Below are positions 1 to 7,505 of a stretch of DNA of 28,455 nt, piece after piece. The stretch's first letter is position 1, and each line of letters starts with the position of its first letter. Both the position numbers and the translations under genes were made by a program. The stretch is from Mariprofundus sp. (GTDB lineage: Bacteria; Pseudomonadota; Zetaproteobacteria; Mariprofundales; Mariprofundaceae), in NCBI GenBank assembly GCA_030951095.1, contig JAUZQI010000115.1, positions 1 through 28,455 on the forward strand. Direction: 5' to 3'. The notes beneath the pieces were generated by a model, which was given only the letters and a program-made list of their open reading frames with translations, was not told where the DNA came from and did no database searches.

Positions 1-71
1 TGGTAGACACGCTGGATTCAAAATCCAGTGGCTTCACGGCCGTGCCGGTTCGACTCCGGCCTTCGGTACCA
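1..71 (+). tRNA. tRNA-Leu(CAA), 5' end cut off by the window
   Basis: The sequence begins at about U8 of the tRNA, so the 5' acceptor strand lies outside. The anticodon stem is 12-16/24-28. Its 7-nt loop 17-23 places CAA at 19-21, so it reads UUG leucine codons. A long variable arm, the T-arm with GGTTCGACTCC, the acceptor 3' strand CTTCGGT (61-67), discriminator A68 and an encoded CCA (69-71) follow. The D-arm TGGTAGACACGC is typical of leucine tRNAs. Confidence 0.95.
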
Positions 72-75
72 ACAA

Positions 76-108
76 GCCCCATTGAATATTAATAATATTC
101 AATGGGGC
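76..108 (+). terminator. Strong hairpin just after tRNA-Leu(CAA)
   Basis: A perfect 15-bp inverted repeat (GCCCCATTGAATATT and its complement) with a 3-nt loop starts 4 nt after the tRNA CCA. It is the obvious candidate for 3' processing or termination of the tRNA transcript. No T-run follows (next bases GCGTTAGG), so it is not a textbook intrinsic terminator. Confidence 0.5.
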
Positions 109-246
109 GCGTTAGGCCTACATGCAAATAATCGTGACTCAATGTCACTCCCTCTTTCGCGTGAGGCCTCTGCCTTTATGAAATCAACCGTGACTCAATG
201 TTCCTTTGCCCTTTCGCGTTAGGCTCTGGCCTTTATGAAAACAACC
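109..246 (+). repeat. Imperfect ~56-bp tandem repeat derived from a tRNA-Leu terminator
   Basis: CGTGACTCAATGT recurs at 133 and 189. CGCGT(T/G)AGGC recurs near 109, 158 and 216, and CCTTTATGAAA(A/T)CAAC ends both full units. The first unit contains GTGAC-TCAAT-GTCAC followed by TCCCTCTTT. That is the loop and right arm of the intrinsic terminator behind the tRNA-Leu(GAG) gene near 17.54 kb, with the left arm lost. The block reads as duplicated and decayed tRNA terminators filling the gap before xerD. No gene is supported here. Confidence 0.65.
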
Positions 247-266
247 TCAACAATTAGTATGCGCCG

Positions 267-1169
267 ATGAGTACGCCTTCGCGATCAAATGAAGAAACCA
301 TCACTGGCCTGTTGCAACGGCTGGCTATGTTGCGTGGCTGGTCACCGAAAACAACGGAGTCATATCGCTCCGACCTGCTGCATGCCGATGTGTTTTTTCG
401 AACTGCGCACTCCAATCTGATGCAGGTGGATCAGGCTGCCATATTGAAATATCTTGCCTCCTTGCACCGAAATGGACTAAAAGAAAGTACCATTCAACGC
501 CGACGTAGTGCGTTATCGACCTGGTTTACCTATTTACAGGATCAGGGCATGCGTACCGATCATCCGGCGCGGCATTTGCCCAAACTGGCCAAAAGCCGTC
601 CCTTGCCAAAGCTGATGAGTGAACATGATGTAGAGGCATTGCTGGCTGCACCGGATACAAATACACCGACAGGTGTGCGTGATCGCTGTATGCTGGAAGT
701 ACTCTATGCCACAGGGCTTCGCGTCAGCGAATTGATTGGTTTGCGTCTGGCGCATGTTGATATGGCAACAGGGCTGGTGCGCGTGATAGGCAAGGGCGAC
801 AAGGAGCGACTGGTTCCATTTGGCGAAGAGGCGGCTGGCTGGTTGCACGAATGGTTGGCTGTACGTCATACCGAACCTGCCTCGCCATTTCTGTTTGCCG
901 GGCGAGGCGGCAAAGCGATGAGCCGGCAGAACTTCTGGCTCAGGATGAAACAATACGCTGTGCTTGCCGGTATTTCCCCATTGCCGTCACCACATACATT
1001 GCGCCATGCCTTTGCAACGCACCTGCTCAATCACGGCGCGGATTTGCGTGCTGTTCAGATGCTGCTCGGCCATGCTCATATCACTACCACCGAAATTTAC
1101 ACGCATGTAACAAGAGCTCGATTGCATGATCTGGTCAACCGTTCGCATCCTCTGGGCACAAAGTTCTAG
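267..1169 (+). CDS. xerD: Tyrosine recombinase XerD
   Basis: Site-specific recombinase that, with XerC, resolves chromosome dimers at dif under FtsK control. The 300 residues match the family length. Residues about 10-95 are the SAM-like core-binding domain and the rest is the catalytic domain. The full catalytic set is visible: R152 (in ATGLRVSEL), K176 (GKGDKER), H243 and R246 (HTLRHAFATHLLNHGADLR), H269 (LLGH) and nucleophile Y278 (IYTHV). These blocks are nearly identical to E. coli XerD, which favours XerD over XerC or a phage integrase despite the tRNA gene nearby. No clear Shine-Dalgarno is seen before the ATG at 267. The gene probably has its own promoter in the repeat-rich leader. 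Its stop lies inside a terminator hairpin. Confidence 0.95.
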   Translation: MSTPSRSNEETITGLLQRLAMLRGWSPKTTESYRSDLLHADVFFRTAHSNLMQVDQAAILKYLASLHRNGLKESTIQRRRSALSTWFTYLQDQGMRTDHPARHLPKLAKSRPLPKLMSEHDVEALLAAPDTNTPTGVRDRCMLEVLYATGLRVSELIGLRLAHVDMATGLVRVIGKGDKERLVPFGEEAAGWLHEWLAVRHTEPASPFLFAGRGGKAMSRQNFWLRMKQYAVLAGISPLPSPHTLRHAFATHLLNHGADLRAVQMLLGHAHITTTEIYTHVTRARLHDLVNRSHPLGTKF

Positions 1170-1192
1170 GGGGTTTGTGCCCAGGTTTGTTA
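1152..1192 (+). terminator. Hairpin terminator spanning the xerD stop codon
   Basis: A perfect 11-bp inverted repeat, CTGGGCACAAA (1152-1162) and TTTGTGCCCAG (1174-1184), encloses the TAG stop at 1167-1169. A weak T-rich tract GTTTGTT follows. It probably separates xerD from the citrate synthase gene. Confidence 0.6.
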
Positions 1193-1248
1193 GATTCGCC
1201 TTCCGGTTCAGACGAACAGACATTTGTGAACAGTGAGGATTGATAAGC

Positions 1249-2427
1249 ATGGCAGAACAAAAAGCAATAAACGTTGCAAATATTCCCTGTTTTTCACCTG
1301 GGCTGGCGGGGATTCCTGTCGCCGAATCGGCAGTGTCGTTTGTCGATGGCAAAAAGGGGCATCTGGAATATCGTGGTATCGATATCGAACAACTGGCCGA
1401 GAATTCTTCTTTTGAGGAAACGGCGTGGTTGCTGCTCTATGGCAAGCTACCTTCGGCAGCTGAATTGTCCGGGTTCAAACATGAATTGAATCATCACCGG
1501 CGCATCAAATTTCGCATCCGGGATATGATGAAATGCTTTCCTGAATCAACACATCCAATGGATTCATTGCAGGCCAGTATTGCTGCGCTTGGCATGTTTT
1601 ACCCGTTTCCAAAATCACTGATTGGCAAACTGGATGAGCACACTGTACATCAGGTATGCGTCAACCTGATCTCCAAAATGCCGACGCTGGTTGCGGCGCA
1701 CGCACGTATGCGTCATGGCGATGATCCCATTGCACCGCGAGATGACCTTTCTCATGCAGCCAATTTTTTCTATATGCTGACTGGCGATGAGCCTGATACA
1801 CTGACTGAACGTATTATGGATGTAGCACTGGTTGTGCATGCCGAACATACGATGAATGCGAGCACTTTCTCGACGCTGGTGGTGGCATCCAGCCATGCTG
1901 ATCCCTATACCTCAATCAGTGCTGCTATCGGCTCGCTATCCGGACCGCTGCATGGCGGGGCTAATGAAGATGTGTTGATTATGCTCGATGAAATTGGTTC
2001 GGTTGAGGCAGCTGAGCAATATCTGCACGGAAAATTGGATCGCAAAGAGAAAGTTCCCGGACTCGGCCACCGTGTCTATAAAACCAAGGATCCACGGGCG
2101 ACCCTTCTGCAGAAACTCTATGTGGAATTAACAGAAAAACTGGGTCCCGACCCTACCTATGAAATCGCCAGCCGCATTGAGGAACTGTCCAGGCAGACGC
2201 TGGGCAAAAAGGGGATATGCCCGAATGTCGATTTCTATTCCGGTATCGTGTATCGCAAACTGGGTATTCCGACTGATCTGTTTACTCCCATTTTCGCTGT
2301 GGCACGCGTGGCCGGTTGGCTCGCACACTGGAAGGAACAACTGGGGCATGGCCGAATCTATCGCCCACAGCAGGTTTACACAGGCCAGCATGGTCAGGCC
2401 TATACTCCAATAGACAGCCGCGATTAA
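1249..2427 (+). CDS. gltA: Citrate synthase
   Basis: Condenses oxaloacetate and acetyl-CoA to citrate at entry to the TCA cycle, in the cytoplasm. The ATG at 1249 is chosen because GAGGA (1235-1239) lies 9 nt upstream. An in-frame TTG at 1240 would abut that site. The product is 392 aa, closer to the short dimeric/2-methylcitrate synthase-like class than to the ~430-aa NADH-regulated enzyme of enterobacteria. Catalytic blocks are present: H235 in SGPLHGGAN, H274 in GLGHRVYK, D328 in NVDFYSG, plus HAEHTMNAST around residue 200. A 2-methylcitrate synthase (PrpC) cannot be excluded by sequence alone, but no prp genes are adjacent. It is monocistronic between the xerD terminator and the ppiC promoter region. 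Confidence 0.93.
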   Translation: MAEQKAINVANIPCFSPGLAGIPVAESAVSFVDGKKGHLEYRGIDIEQLAENSSFEETAWLLLYGKLPSAAELSGFKHELNHHRRIKFRIRDMMKCFPESTHPMDSLQASIAALGMFYPFPKSLIGKLDEHTVHQVCVNLISKMPTLVAAHARMRHGDDPIAPRDDLSHAANFFYMLTGDEPDTLTERIMDVALVVHAEHTMNASTFSTLVVASSHADPYTSISAAIGSLSGPLHGGANEDVLIMLDEIGSVEAAEQYLHGKLDRKEKVPGLGHRVYKTKDPRATLLQKLYVELTEKLGPDPTYEIASRIEELSRQTLGKKGICPNVDFYSGIVYRKLGIPTDLFTPIFAVARVAGWLAHWKEQLGHGRIYRPQQVYTGQHGQAYTPIDSRD

Positions 2428-2493
2428 GCCAACATTCACGTTATAACAAATGAACGGGAGGGTGCCCAAATAACCTTGAGCAGCCGACTATAT

Positions 2494-2532
2494 TTGTAAA
2501 TCATCCGGGCTTGGCGCTACTATGCGCGCCAA
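2494..2532 (+). promoter_or_regulatory. Putative ppiC promoter with overlapping inverted repeat
   Basis: TTGTAA (2494-2499), an 18-nt spacer and TACTAT (2518-2523) resemble a sigma-70 promoter. It would start transcription about 20 nt before the ppiC ATG. A 7-bp inverted repeat, TTGGCGC (2511-2517) and GCGCCAA (2526-2532), brackets the -10 element, as an operator or a 5'-UTR hairpin would. Confidence 0.4.
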
Positions 2533-2551
2533 AACCATTGAGAGGTACAGT

Positions 2552-2830
2552 ATGACTGTAGCAACAGCACGCCATATTCTGGTGGATAGTGAAGAAAAAT
2601 GTCAGGAACTGAAAAAATCAATTGAAGCTGGTGCAGATTTCGCCGAGATCGCGCGCACTAACTCGAGCTGTCCATCTGGTCGCAGTGGTGGTGGCTTGGG
2701 AGAGTTTGGCCCGGGCATGATGGTTCCGGAGTTTGATGCGGTGGTGTTTTCTGCTGAAGTCGGCTCCGTGCAGGGGCCGGTAAAAACTCAATTCGGTTAT
2801 CACCTGCTGGAAGTAACCAGCCGTAGCTGA
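2552..2830 (+). CDS. ppiC: Parvulin-type peptidyl-prolyl isomerase PpiC
   Basis: Cytoplasmic single-domain parvulin catalysing cis/trans isomerisation of prolyl bonds. The ATG at 2552 follows AGAGG (2541-2545) at a 6-nt distance and gives 92 aa, like the ~93-aa E. coli PpiC. An upstream in-frame ATG at 2522 has no ribosome site and would overlap the promoter. Diagnostic blocks are ARHILV at the N-terminus, CPSG..GGGLGEFGPGMMVPEFD in the middle and TQFGYHLLEV near the C-terminus. There is no signal peptide, which excludes the periplasmic PpiD/SurA type. Confidence 0.93.
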   Translation: MTVATARHILVDSEEKCQELKKSIEAGADFAEIARTNSSCPSGRSGGGLGEFGPGMMVPEFDAVVFSAEVGSVQGPVKTQFGYHLLEVTSRS

Positions 2831-2852
2831 TTTACGGTAATGTTTAAATTAA

Positions 2853-2885
2853 ACGGGGTGGCTTGCAAAAGGCACCCCGTTTTTT
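2853..2885 (+). terminator. Intrinsic terminator after ppiC
   Basis: The stem ACGGGGTG (2853-2860) / CACCCCGT (2873-2880) is followed by TTTTT. The T-run overlaps the stop codon of the convergent SIMPL-domain gene. It may also act, weakly, on the opposite strand. Confidence 0.85.
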
Positions 2886-3597
2886 ATTTTGCCGGAAAAT
2901 CAATATACGGCACCTGAATGGTGCCACTCACAGTGATACTTAAGCTGCTTTCGCCAGCAGAGAGGGATGGTGGCGGGGCAGCAGCTGACTTGGCCATCTC
3001 AGCCCGGTGTATCACTGGTTGGGGCAAATGACTGCTGGCATTCAGTTGTATGATTCTGAAATGTTCTGCATTCAGCCCTTTGGCAATGACTATGGCTTGC
3101 TCACGAAATGAGGCAATTGCTTTAAGCCTGAGTTTATCCCGAGCCTTTTTTGATGTGTTACTGCTGATTCGGAATTGCAGGCTGGAAAGGTGGGCACCCT
3201 CCGTCTCGATAGTATCCAGCCATTTCGGCACAGCATCGAGCTTGCTGCTTATCACCTGCCCTGATTGCGTCATACGCCAGCCTGTACGAATGCGCTGGCT
3301 GTGTTTTGGATATTTCCATACCGGTTGTATGTTGCGGCTGACTGTCTTTAGTTTTACCGCCGATTCTTTTTTCAACCGCCTCTGAATGGCTTCCGACACG
3401 CGATTCACATATCGCCGGATTTTATCGGCATTTGCCCCCTCTTTTTCGATACGGAACGAAATGGCCACTTCATCATTCGGTAGCCGGATTTCTTCTGTAG
3501 CACTGAGATTGATAATTGTTCCTGCCGGTTGATTGTTTTCAGCCAAAGCTAATGCCGGCACAAAAAACAGAATGGAGAGAATCAGTAAATTTCGCAT
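2884..3597 (-). CDS. SIMPL-domain (DUF541/YggE-like) exported protein
   Basis: A 237-residue protein with an N-terminal signal peptide (MRNLLILSILFFVPALALA, cleavage likely after ALA), so periplasmic or outer-membrane associated. The rest matches the SIMPL/YggE family: N-terminal strand with INLSATEEIRLPNDEVAISF, a central region with VSRNIQPVWKY and QVISSKLD, then a helix rich in basic residues and a final TISVSG-like strand. Family members have been tied to envelope or oxidative stress, but no biochemical activity can be read here. It is monocistronic and convergent with ppiC. No clear ribosome-binding site precedes the ATG. Confidence 0.8.
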   Translation of the reverse strand: MRNLLILSILFFVPALALAENNQPAGTIINLSATEEIRLPNDEVAISFRIEKEGANADKIRRYVNRVSEAIQRRLKKESAVKLKTVSRNIQPVWKYPKHSQRIRTGWRMTQSGQVISSKLDAVPKWLDTIETEGAHLSSLQFRISSNTSKKARDKLRLKAIASFREQAIVIAKGLNAEHFRIIQLNASSHLPQPVIHRAEMAKSAAAPPPSLSAGESSLSITVSGTIQVPYIDFPAK

Positions 3598-3959
3598 GAC
3601 AAGAGTATGATGTTGTTACAGGTAACCTGCAAGACAGCGGCTTAGCGGTTTTTGCCACCACAAGCAGCAGGCAAATGTCTTTGGCACGAAAACAGACGGT
3701 ATAAAAAGCATACTGTTCAACCTGGCTACTCCAACGTCTGGAGTGTTGCACGCTGCAATAAATCAGGGCAAGAAGGGAAAGCTGGTTTTTTCTTTCAAAT
3801 CAAACATTTACCTGCATAGTCTGGCGAGCGGCCCCTCGGCTTAACGGAAGATATGAATTGATCAGCGTTTCATTTGGTGGAAAACTCTTTTACTGTTGTG
3901 CTCTGAAGAGGTGTATATACGCACTTGTTCAAAGGGTTCCCTGAAGACTCGAGGTTCAC
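3598..3959. other. 362-bp intergenic region without a supported gene
   Basis: It separates the SIMPL gene (minus) and the 129-aa membrane protein gene (plus), so promoters for both should lie here. No convincing -35/-10 pair was found. The only structure seen is a partly degenerate copy of the TGCA-N3-TGCA repeat at 3747-3766. Open frames crossing the region have no ribosome sites or recognisable protein character. Confidence 0.6.
3744..3800 (+). repeat. Degenerate copy A of the TGCA-N3-TGCA repeat
   Basis: TTGCA-CGC-TGCAA (3746-3758) is followed by TAAATCAG (3759-3766), then a purine-rich stretch and a T-rich stretch (TTTTTTCTTT). The right arm equals the copies at 20.1 kb and 17.4 kb. The left arm has diverged, so only the apical 5-bp stem survives. 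Confidence 0.6.
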
Positions 3960-4349
3960 ATGAAAACATTATTAGTTGTCTTTGCGGCAGGTTGTTTGGG
4001 CGGTCTTGCCAATAGTATTGCCGTTTGGCAATTCGGATACTACGACATTACCGCAATGTTTGGCGTTTCAATTGCGCCATCTTTAACACCGTCATGGCTT
4101 TATCCCCGTATTGTGTGGGGTGGCATTTGGGGGCTACTTTTCATTTTGCCCATATTACAATCAAAGCTGTGGTTAAAAGGCAGTGTACTGAGCCTATTTC
4201 CCACCACTGTTCAGTTATTCGTGGTGTTTCCTTTGCACAACAAAGGAATGGCGGGGCTGGAGCTGGGCCTGTACACCCCGCTGTTTGTGTTGTTTTTCAA
4301 CTGGCTATGGGGTGTTGTTACGGTGTTCACGATAAAATTTTCGCGATGA
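3960..4349 (+). CDS. Small multi-pass membrane protein, function unknown
   Basis: 129 residues with about four hydrophobic segments (roughly 3-20, 48-66, 74-92 and 103-125) and a short basic C-terminus, so an inner-membrane protein. The start is supported by GAGG at 3951-3954, 5 nt before the ATG. The family is not recognised. Glycine pairs in the first segment (GCLGGL) and a conserved-looking P-S-W-L-YPRIVWGGIWG stretch are the most distinctive parts. It lies alone upstream of rnpB and ends about 30 nt before an inverted repeat at 4381-4401. Confidence 0.75.
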   Translation: MKTLLVVFAAGCLGGLANSIAVWQFGYYDITAMFGVSIAPSLTPSWLYPRIVWGGIWGLLFILPILQSKLWLKGSVLSLFPTTVQLFVVFPLHNKGMAGLELGLYTPLFVLFFNWLWGVVTVFTIKFSR

Positions 4350-4380
4350 AAACATTGAGGTGAATTTTCTTAATTGAAAC

Positions 4381-4401
4381 ATCACAGTGCGTTTCTGTGA
4401 T
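4381..4401 (+). promoter_or_regulatory. Inverted repeat immediately upstream of rnpB
   Basis: ATCACAG (4381-4387) and CTGTGAT (4395-4401) are perfect complements with a 7-nt spacer. They sit about 22 nt before the predicted 5' end of RNase P RNA. The site could be an operator at the rnpB promoter or a weak terminator for the membrane-protein gene. A possible -10 (TACACT, 4410-4415) lies between it and rnpB, but no good -35 is paired with it. Confidence 0.35.
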
Positions 4402-4422
4402 AAAGTTTCTACACTTGCGCTC

Positions 4423-4800
<378 letters not shown>

Positions 4801-4852
4801 TTTAATACCGGGCAGGATACCGGTAGCCTTGGCAAACCACGGAGGATTGTTC

Positions 4853-5386
4853 ATGAGTCTAAGCTTTTCGGATGCAGCCAAAGCCAAACAATTGCGGGAA
4901 TATTTCAACCGCCATGGCCGTATCTATATTGTCGTGGATGCAACCAGAGATGACGTGGTTGTGCCGGAAAGTCTGGGTGGTGATCCGGCGCTCAGGCTGG
5001 TGCTCAATGTGCGCATGCCACAGCCGATTCAAATTCATGACGATATACTGAATTCCGATTTTTCTTTTTCCGGGCAGATCTTTTCATGCCGTATTCCGAT
5101 GCACACTATCTGGGCAACCTATCTGCCCGATGGAGATCTCGAACAGGGTATAATCTGGGATGACAGCGTGCCAGAAATGATTAAAGCCATTGTACAAGCC
5201 GTACGCAGCAATATGTCCGATGAAGGTTTGCAGGCATTGAAGGATAAGAGAGAAAAAGATGAAACGGGTGACGCAGCCATTGTTAGTTCCACGATTTCCG
5301 TTATTGAAGGCGGCAGCAGCGATAGAAAAGAAGAGGACAGGAACGTCCGAAAAACAAAAACCAGTCATTTGCGGGTGGTGAAATAA
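4853..5386 (+). CDS. sspB: ClpXP adaptor SspB
   Basis: SspB dimers tether ssrA-tagged proteins from stalled ribosomes to ClpXP. The ATG at 4853 is chosen because GGAGG (4841-4845) lies 7 nt upstream. The longer open frame from 4745 would run back into rnpB. Of 177 residues, the N-terminal ~120 form the substrate-binding domain (IYIVVDAT, LRLVLNV and the region to about residue 120). A charged linker contains SSTISVIEGG (145-154). The C-terminus ends LRVVK (173-177), the same ClpX-binding tail as E. coli SspB. Alignment outside the tail and the SVIEGG block is modest, but the architecture is diagnostic. It is first in an operon with the DUF2066-like gene, whose ATG overlaps its TAA stop (TAATG). 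Confidence 0.88.
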   Translation: MSLSFSDAAKAKQLREYFNRHGRIYIVVDATRDDVVVPESLGGDPALRLVLNVRMPQPIQIHDDILNSDFSFSGQIFSCRIPMHTIWATYLPDGDLEQGIIWDDSVPEMIKAIVQAVRSNMSDEGLQALKDKREKDETGDAAIVSSTISVIEGGSSDRKEEDRNVRKTKTSHLRVVK

Positions 5387-6072
5387 TGTATTGTCGGGCG
5401 CGATTGCAAATATGGGTGCTTGCTGCATTCATGCTGCTATGCGCTCAACCATCTGCATTCGCAGAAGAACCGGATACACGCATGCAGATAGCTGTGATAG
5501 CGGCAAAGCAGGGTGTTGAGGTGCGCTGGCTGCATGCCAATATCCAGAGGGCAGCAACGATGGCATTGCCGCAGCTGTGGAGCAGGCTTATCCCCCGACA
5601 TGCTCACGGTCTGGTTCCAAAAAAAGTGAATGCAATCCGTTTTTTGAAGAAGGCAACGCCAACGGAAAGCGGTGTTGATATCACGTTTGATCAGAAACGT
5701 GTATTAAGCTATCTGGAAAAAAATCATATTCCTTACTATGTTGAACAAGCGAGCGGGTTTCCGGCAATCACCACAAAAACTTTCCAGCCCGCCGCTGGGC
5801 TCCAGCCCGGGCAAGATACTATTGCTCAAGCGCAGGTGAAAAGCGGTTTGTTCACTATACAGCGACAGGCATCCTTGCCGGAGCAGGTGTTGTTTGAAGA
5901 TGATTTGGGGCACGATCCGCGTGTTGTCAGCCTCTCACTGAGGCAGGTGAACAAACAGAGCCGGCAGTATCAGCTCACATTGAAAGACCCGGACGACCAG
6001 TGGCTATTTGAATGGATCAAACTCAGAGGCATGATGCTCACGGAGTCCGCAGAAGGCTGGCTGGTACGTTGA
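5386..6072 (+). CDS. DUF2066-like exported protein
   Basis: 228 residues with a signal peptide (residues 1-26, ending PSAFA), so periplasmic or membrane-attached. The body resembles DUF2066: a helix with AATMALPQLWSRL, then a strand block GVDITFDQKRVLSYLEKNHIPYY (split by one turn), followed by a less conserved half ending LRGMMLTESAEGWLVR. Function of the family is unknown. In several gammaproteobacteria a DUF2066 gene sits between purMN and hda; here it is two genes upstream of an hda-like gene, which supports the assignment. Its ATG overlaps the sspB stop by one base, so translation is probably coupled. Confidence 0.7.
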   Translation: MYCRARLQIWVLAAFMLLCAQPSAFAEEPDTRMQIAVIAAKQGVEVRWLHANIQRAATMALPQLWSRLIPRHAHGLVPKKVNAIRFLKKATPTESGVDITFDQKRVLSYLEKNHIPYYVEQASGFPAITTKTFQPAAGLQPGQDTIAQAQVKSGLFTIQRQASLPEQVLFEDDLGHDPRVVSLSLRQVNKQSRQYQLTLKDPDDQWLFEWIKLRGMMLTESAEGWLVR

Positions 6073-6079
6073 TATAACC

Positions 6080-6640
6080 ATGATGCAGGATCGGATTTTA
6101 AATATCCCCAATATTCTGACGCTGGCGCGCATCATTATAACGCCGTTCATTGTCTATGCTATTATCGAACATCAGCCGGTGCTTGCGCTGATATTGATGG
6201 GCATAGCAGGCATTACAGATATGCTTGATGGTGCCATTGCCCGCTATTTCAATCAGCGTAGTACTGTTGGCGCTTATATGGATCCTCTGGCGGACAAGCT
6301 GATGCTGATCAGTACAATCGTATCGCTCTATTTTATTGGGCAGCTGCCATTGTTCCTGTTTCTGGCCGTTGTGTTCCGGGATATGATTATCATGGTAGGT
6401 GCACTTGCCTATGAGATGGTGACACACAAGCTGGAAATGCAGCCGAGCATGTCCTCCAAAATTACGACTTTTTTACAGATCATGCTGGTGTTGACTGTGT
6501 TGTCTGAGCTGGCCTGGCAATGGCCGGGGGATTTGATTCTTCAGGTCGTGATCTGGCTAACCTTTGCGTTCACCTGTATGTCCGGTATTCAGTACATGAT
6601 TGTCTGGATGCGCAAAGCTGTCACGGCTGAAGACAACTAA
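6080..6640 (+). CDS. pgsA: CDP-alcohol phosphatidyltransferase (phosphatidylglycerophosphate synthase type)
   Basis: Inner-membrane enzyme transferring a phosphatidyl group from CDP-diacylglycerol to an alcohol; by size and sequence most likely glycerol-3-phosphate, giving phosphatidylglycerophosphate. The complete family signature D47-x2-D50-G51-x2-A54-R55-x8-G64-x3-D68-x3-D72 is present (TDMLDGAIAR ... GAYMDPLADK). The 186 aa and about five hydrophobic segments fit PgsA. The start is ATG 6080; a second ATG at 6083 is equally possible. It lies 7 nt after the DUF2066-like gene and 9 nt before the hda-like gene, so it is part of the same operon. Another alcohol acceptor cannot be excluded. Confidence 0.88.
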   Translation: MMQDRILNIPNILTLARIIITPFIVYAIIEHQPVLALILMGIAGITDMLDGAIARYFNQRSTVGAYMDPLADKLMLISTIVSLYFIGQLPLFLFLAVVFRDMIIMVGALAYEMVTHKLEMQPSMSSKITTFLQIMLVLTVLSELAWQWPGDLILQVVIWLTFAFTCMSGIQYMIVWMRKAVTAEDN

Positions 6641-6649
6641 CTCGGCCCA

Positions 6650-7378
6650 ATGCGCAAGAAAAATCAATTAAGGCTGCAGATGCAACTGCCCCCTGTGTAC
6701 GATTATGGCACATGGATCAGGCATGCAGGTGTGGAGAACGCATGCAACCGGCTGGCTCTGTGGAGTGTGCATGGAGGCACAATCTGGCTTGCTTCAGATG
6801 CTGTCGCAGGCAAAAGTCACCTGCTACGCACATTTGCTGCTGATTTATCCTCTGTTGGTATGCTGAATGTAATTGGCGATTCAGATGCATACAATTGCAA
6901 CAGTTGGCAGCTGGCACAGCAATGGATGGAGACACTGGGGAGCAGTAGCAGCTGGCTTATAGATATGCCCGCCGGACATTTACCCCGGTCAGCCGCGCTT
7001 GCTCTGTTCCATATACTTGAGCGGGCGCGTGATTTGCAACGTTCTGTTGTGATTGCCTGGCGTGGACAAGCGGATGATTTACCTCCGGAATTATCTTCGC
7101 GATTGTTGGCAATGGAAAAAATCGATATGGCTCCGCCGGCCGATGATGAAACCTTGCTTCAGGTATTACGCTCCAGCGCGGGAAACCTGCAGTGGGATAT
7201 TCGCGAACGGGTGTTGCAGGCCATGTTGATCTATTTGCCGCGTCAACTGGATGTACTGGCTCCCGCATTAAAAGAGTTGGAAGCTCTGTCCTTTGAACAG
7301 AAACACAAGCCGGGCCCTGCCTGGGTTAAACAGCAACTTGCGCGCATTGCCGGGCAGCTTCACCCCTCATTGCTTTAG
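6650..7378 (+). CDS. hda: DnaA-related AAA+ protein, Hda-like, with degenerate Walker motifs
   Basis: Hda with the sliding clamp stimulates ATP hydrolysis by DnaA and so limits replication initiation. The 242-aa protein has the DnaA AAA+ layout without a DnaA DNA-binding domain IV: Walker A region ASDAVAGKSHLLRTF (GKS at 54-56), Walker B SWLIDM (D105), box VII SSRLL and a sensor-2-like LPRQLDVLAPALKELE. The N-terminal QLRLQMQLPP resembles the clamp-binding peptide of Hda (QLxLP-like). Two departures are seen: S49 replaces the first Walker A glycine, and M106 replaces the second Walker B acid. It is last in the sspB operon. The start lacks a strong ribosome site; the 9-nt gap from pgsA suggests coupling. 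Confidence 0.78.
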   Translation: MRKKNQLRLQMQLPPVYDYGTWIRHAGVENACNRLALWSVHGGTIWLASDAVAGKSHLLRTFAADLSSVGMLNVIGDSDAYNCNSWQLAQQWMETLGSSSSWLIDMPAGHLPRSAALALFHILERARDLQRSVVIAWRGQADDLPPELSSRLLAMEKIDMAPPADDETLLQVLRSSAGNLQWDIRERVLQAMLIYLPRQLDVLAPALKELEALSFEQKHKPGPAWVKQQLARIAGQLHPSLL

Positions 7379-7395
7379 GATACTCAGAGTTTTTC

Positions 7396-7420
7396 AGCGA
7401 AACTTATTCGCTTCTTATTT
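7396..7420 (+). terminator. Weak terminator after the hda-like gene
   Basis: AGCGAA (7396-7401) and TTCGCT (7407-7412) form a 6-bp stem with a 5-nt loop followed by TCTTATTT. The short stem makes it weak. It is the only candidate to close the sspB-hda operon. Confidence 0.4.
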
Positions 7421-7452
7421 ATTGGATAAGCCAGGCTAGATTTTCTAAATCA

Positions 7453-7505
7453 GGGACTGTATATTCTTTTTGCTTTGGCTATTGATTAATCAATACACTG
7501 TCCCC
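7453..7505. repeat. Imperfect inverted repeat with GGGGACAGTGTAT-type end and internal palindrome
   Basis: GGGACTGTAT (7453-7462) is complementary to ATACA(CT)GTCCC (7493-7504) apart from two extra bases. The right part contains the perfect palindrome ATTGATTAATCAAT (7481-7494). It lies between the convergent hda-like and trmFO genes. The GGGGACAGTGTA-like end recalls sequences often seen around REP-associated transposase (RAYT) repeats; that link is from memory and unverified. Confidence 0.45.

Noticed and set aside
259..270. Three-codon upstream frame (ATG CGC CGA TGA) overlapping the xerD ATG
   Set aside because: Very short frames of this kind arise often by chance and there is no ribosome-binding site in front of it.
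1..1169. A tRNA-Leu next to a tyrosine recombinase, suggesting an integrative island boundary
   Set aside because: The recombinase is near-identical in its motifs to housekeeping XerD, the genes after it are core metabolism, and no copy of the tRNA 3' end as an attR was found; the shared sequence at 17.5 kb is a terminator, not the tRNA end.
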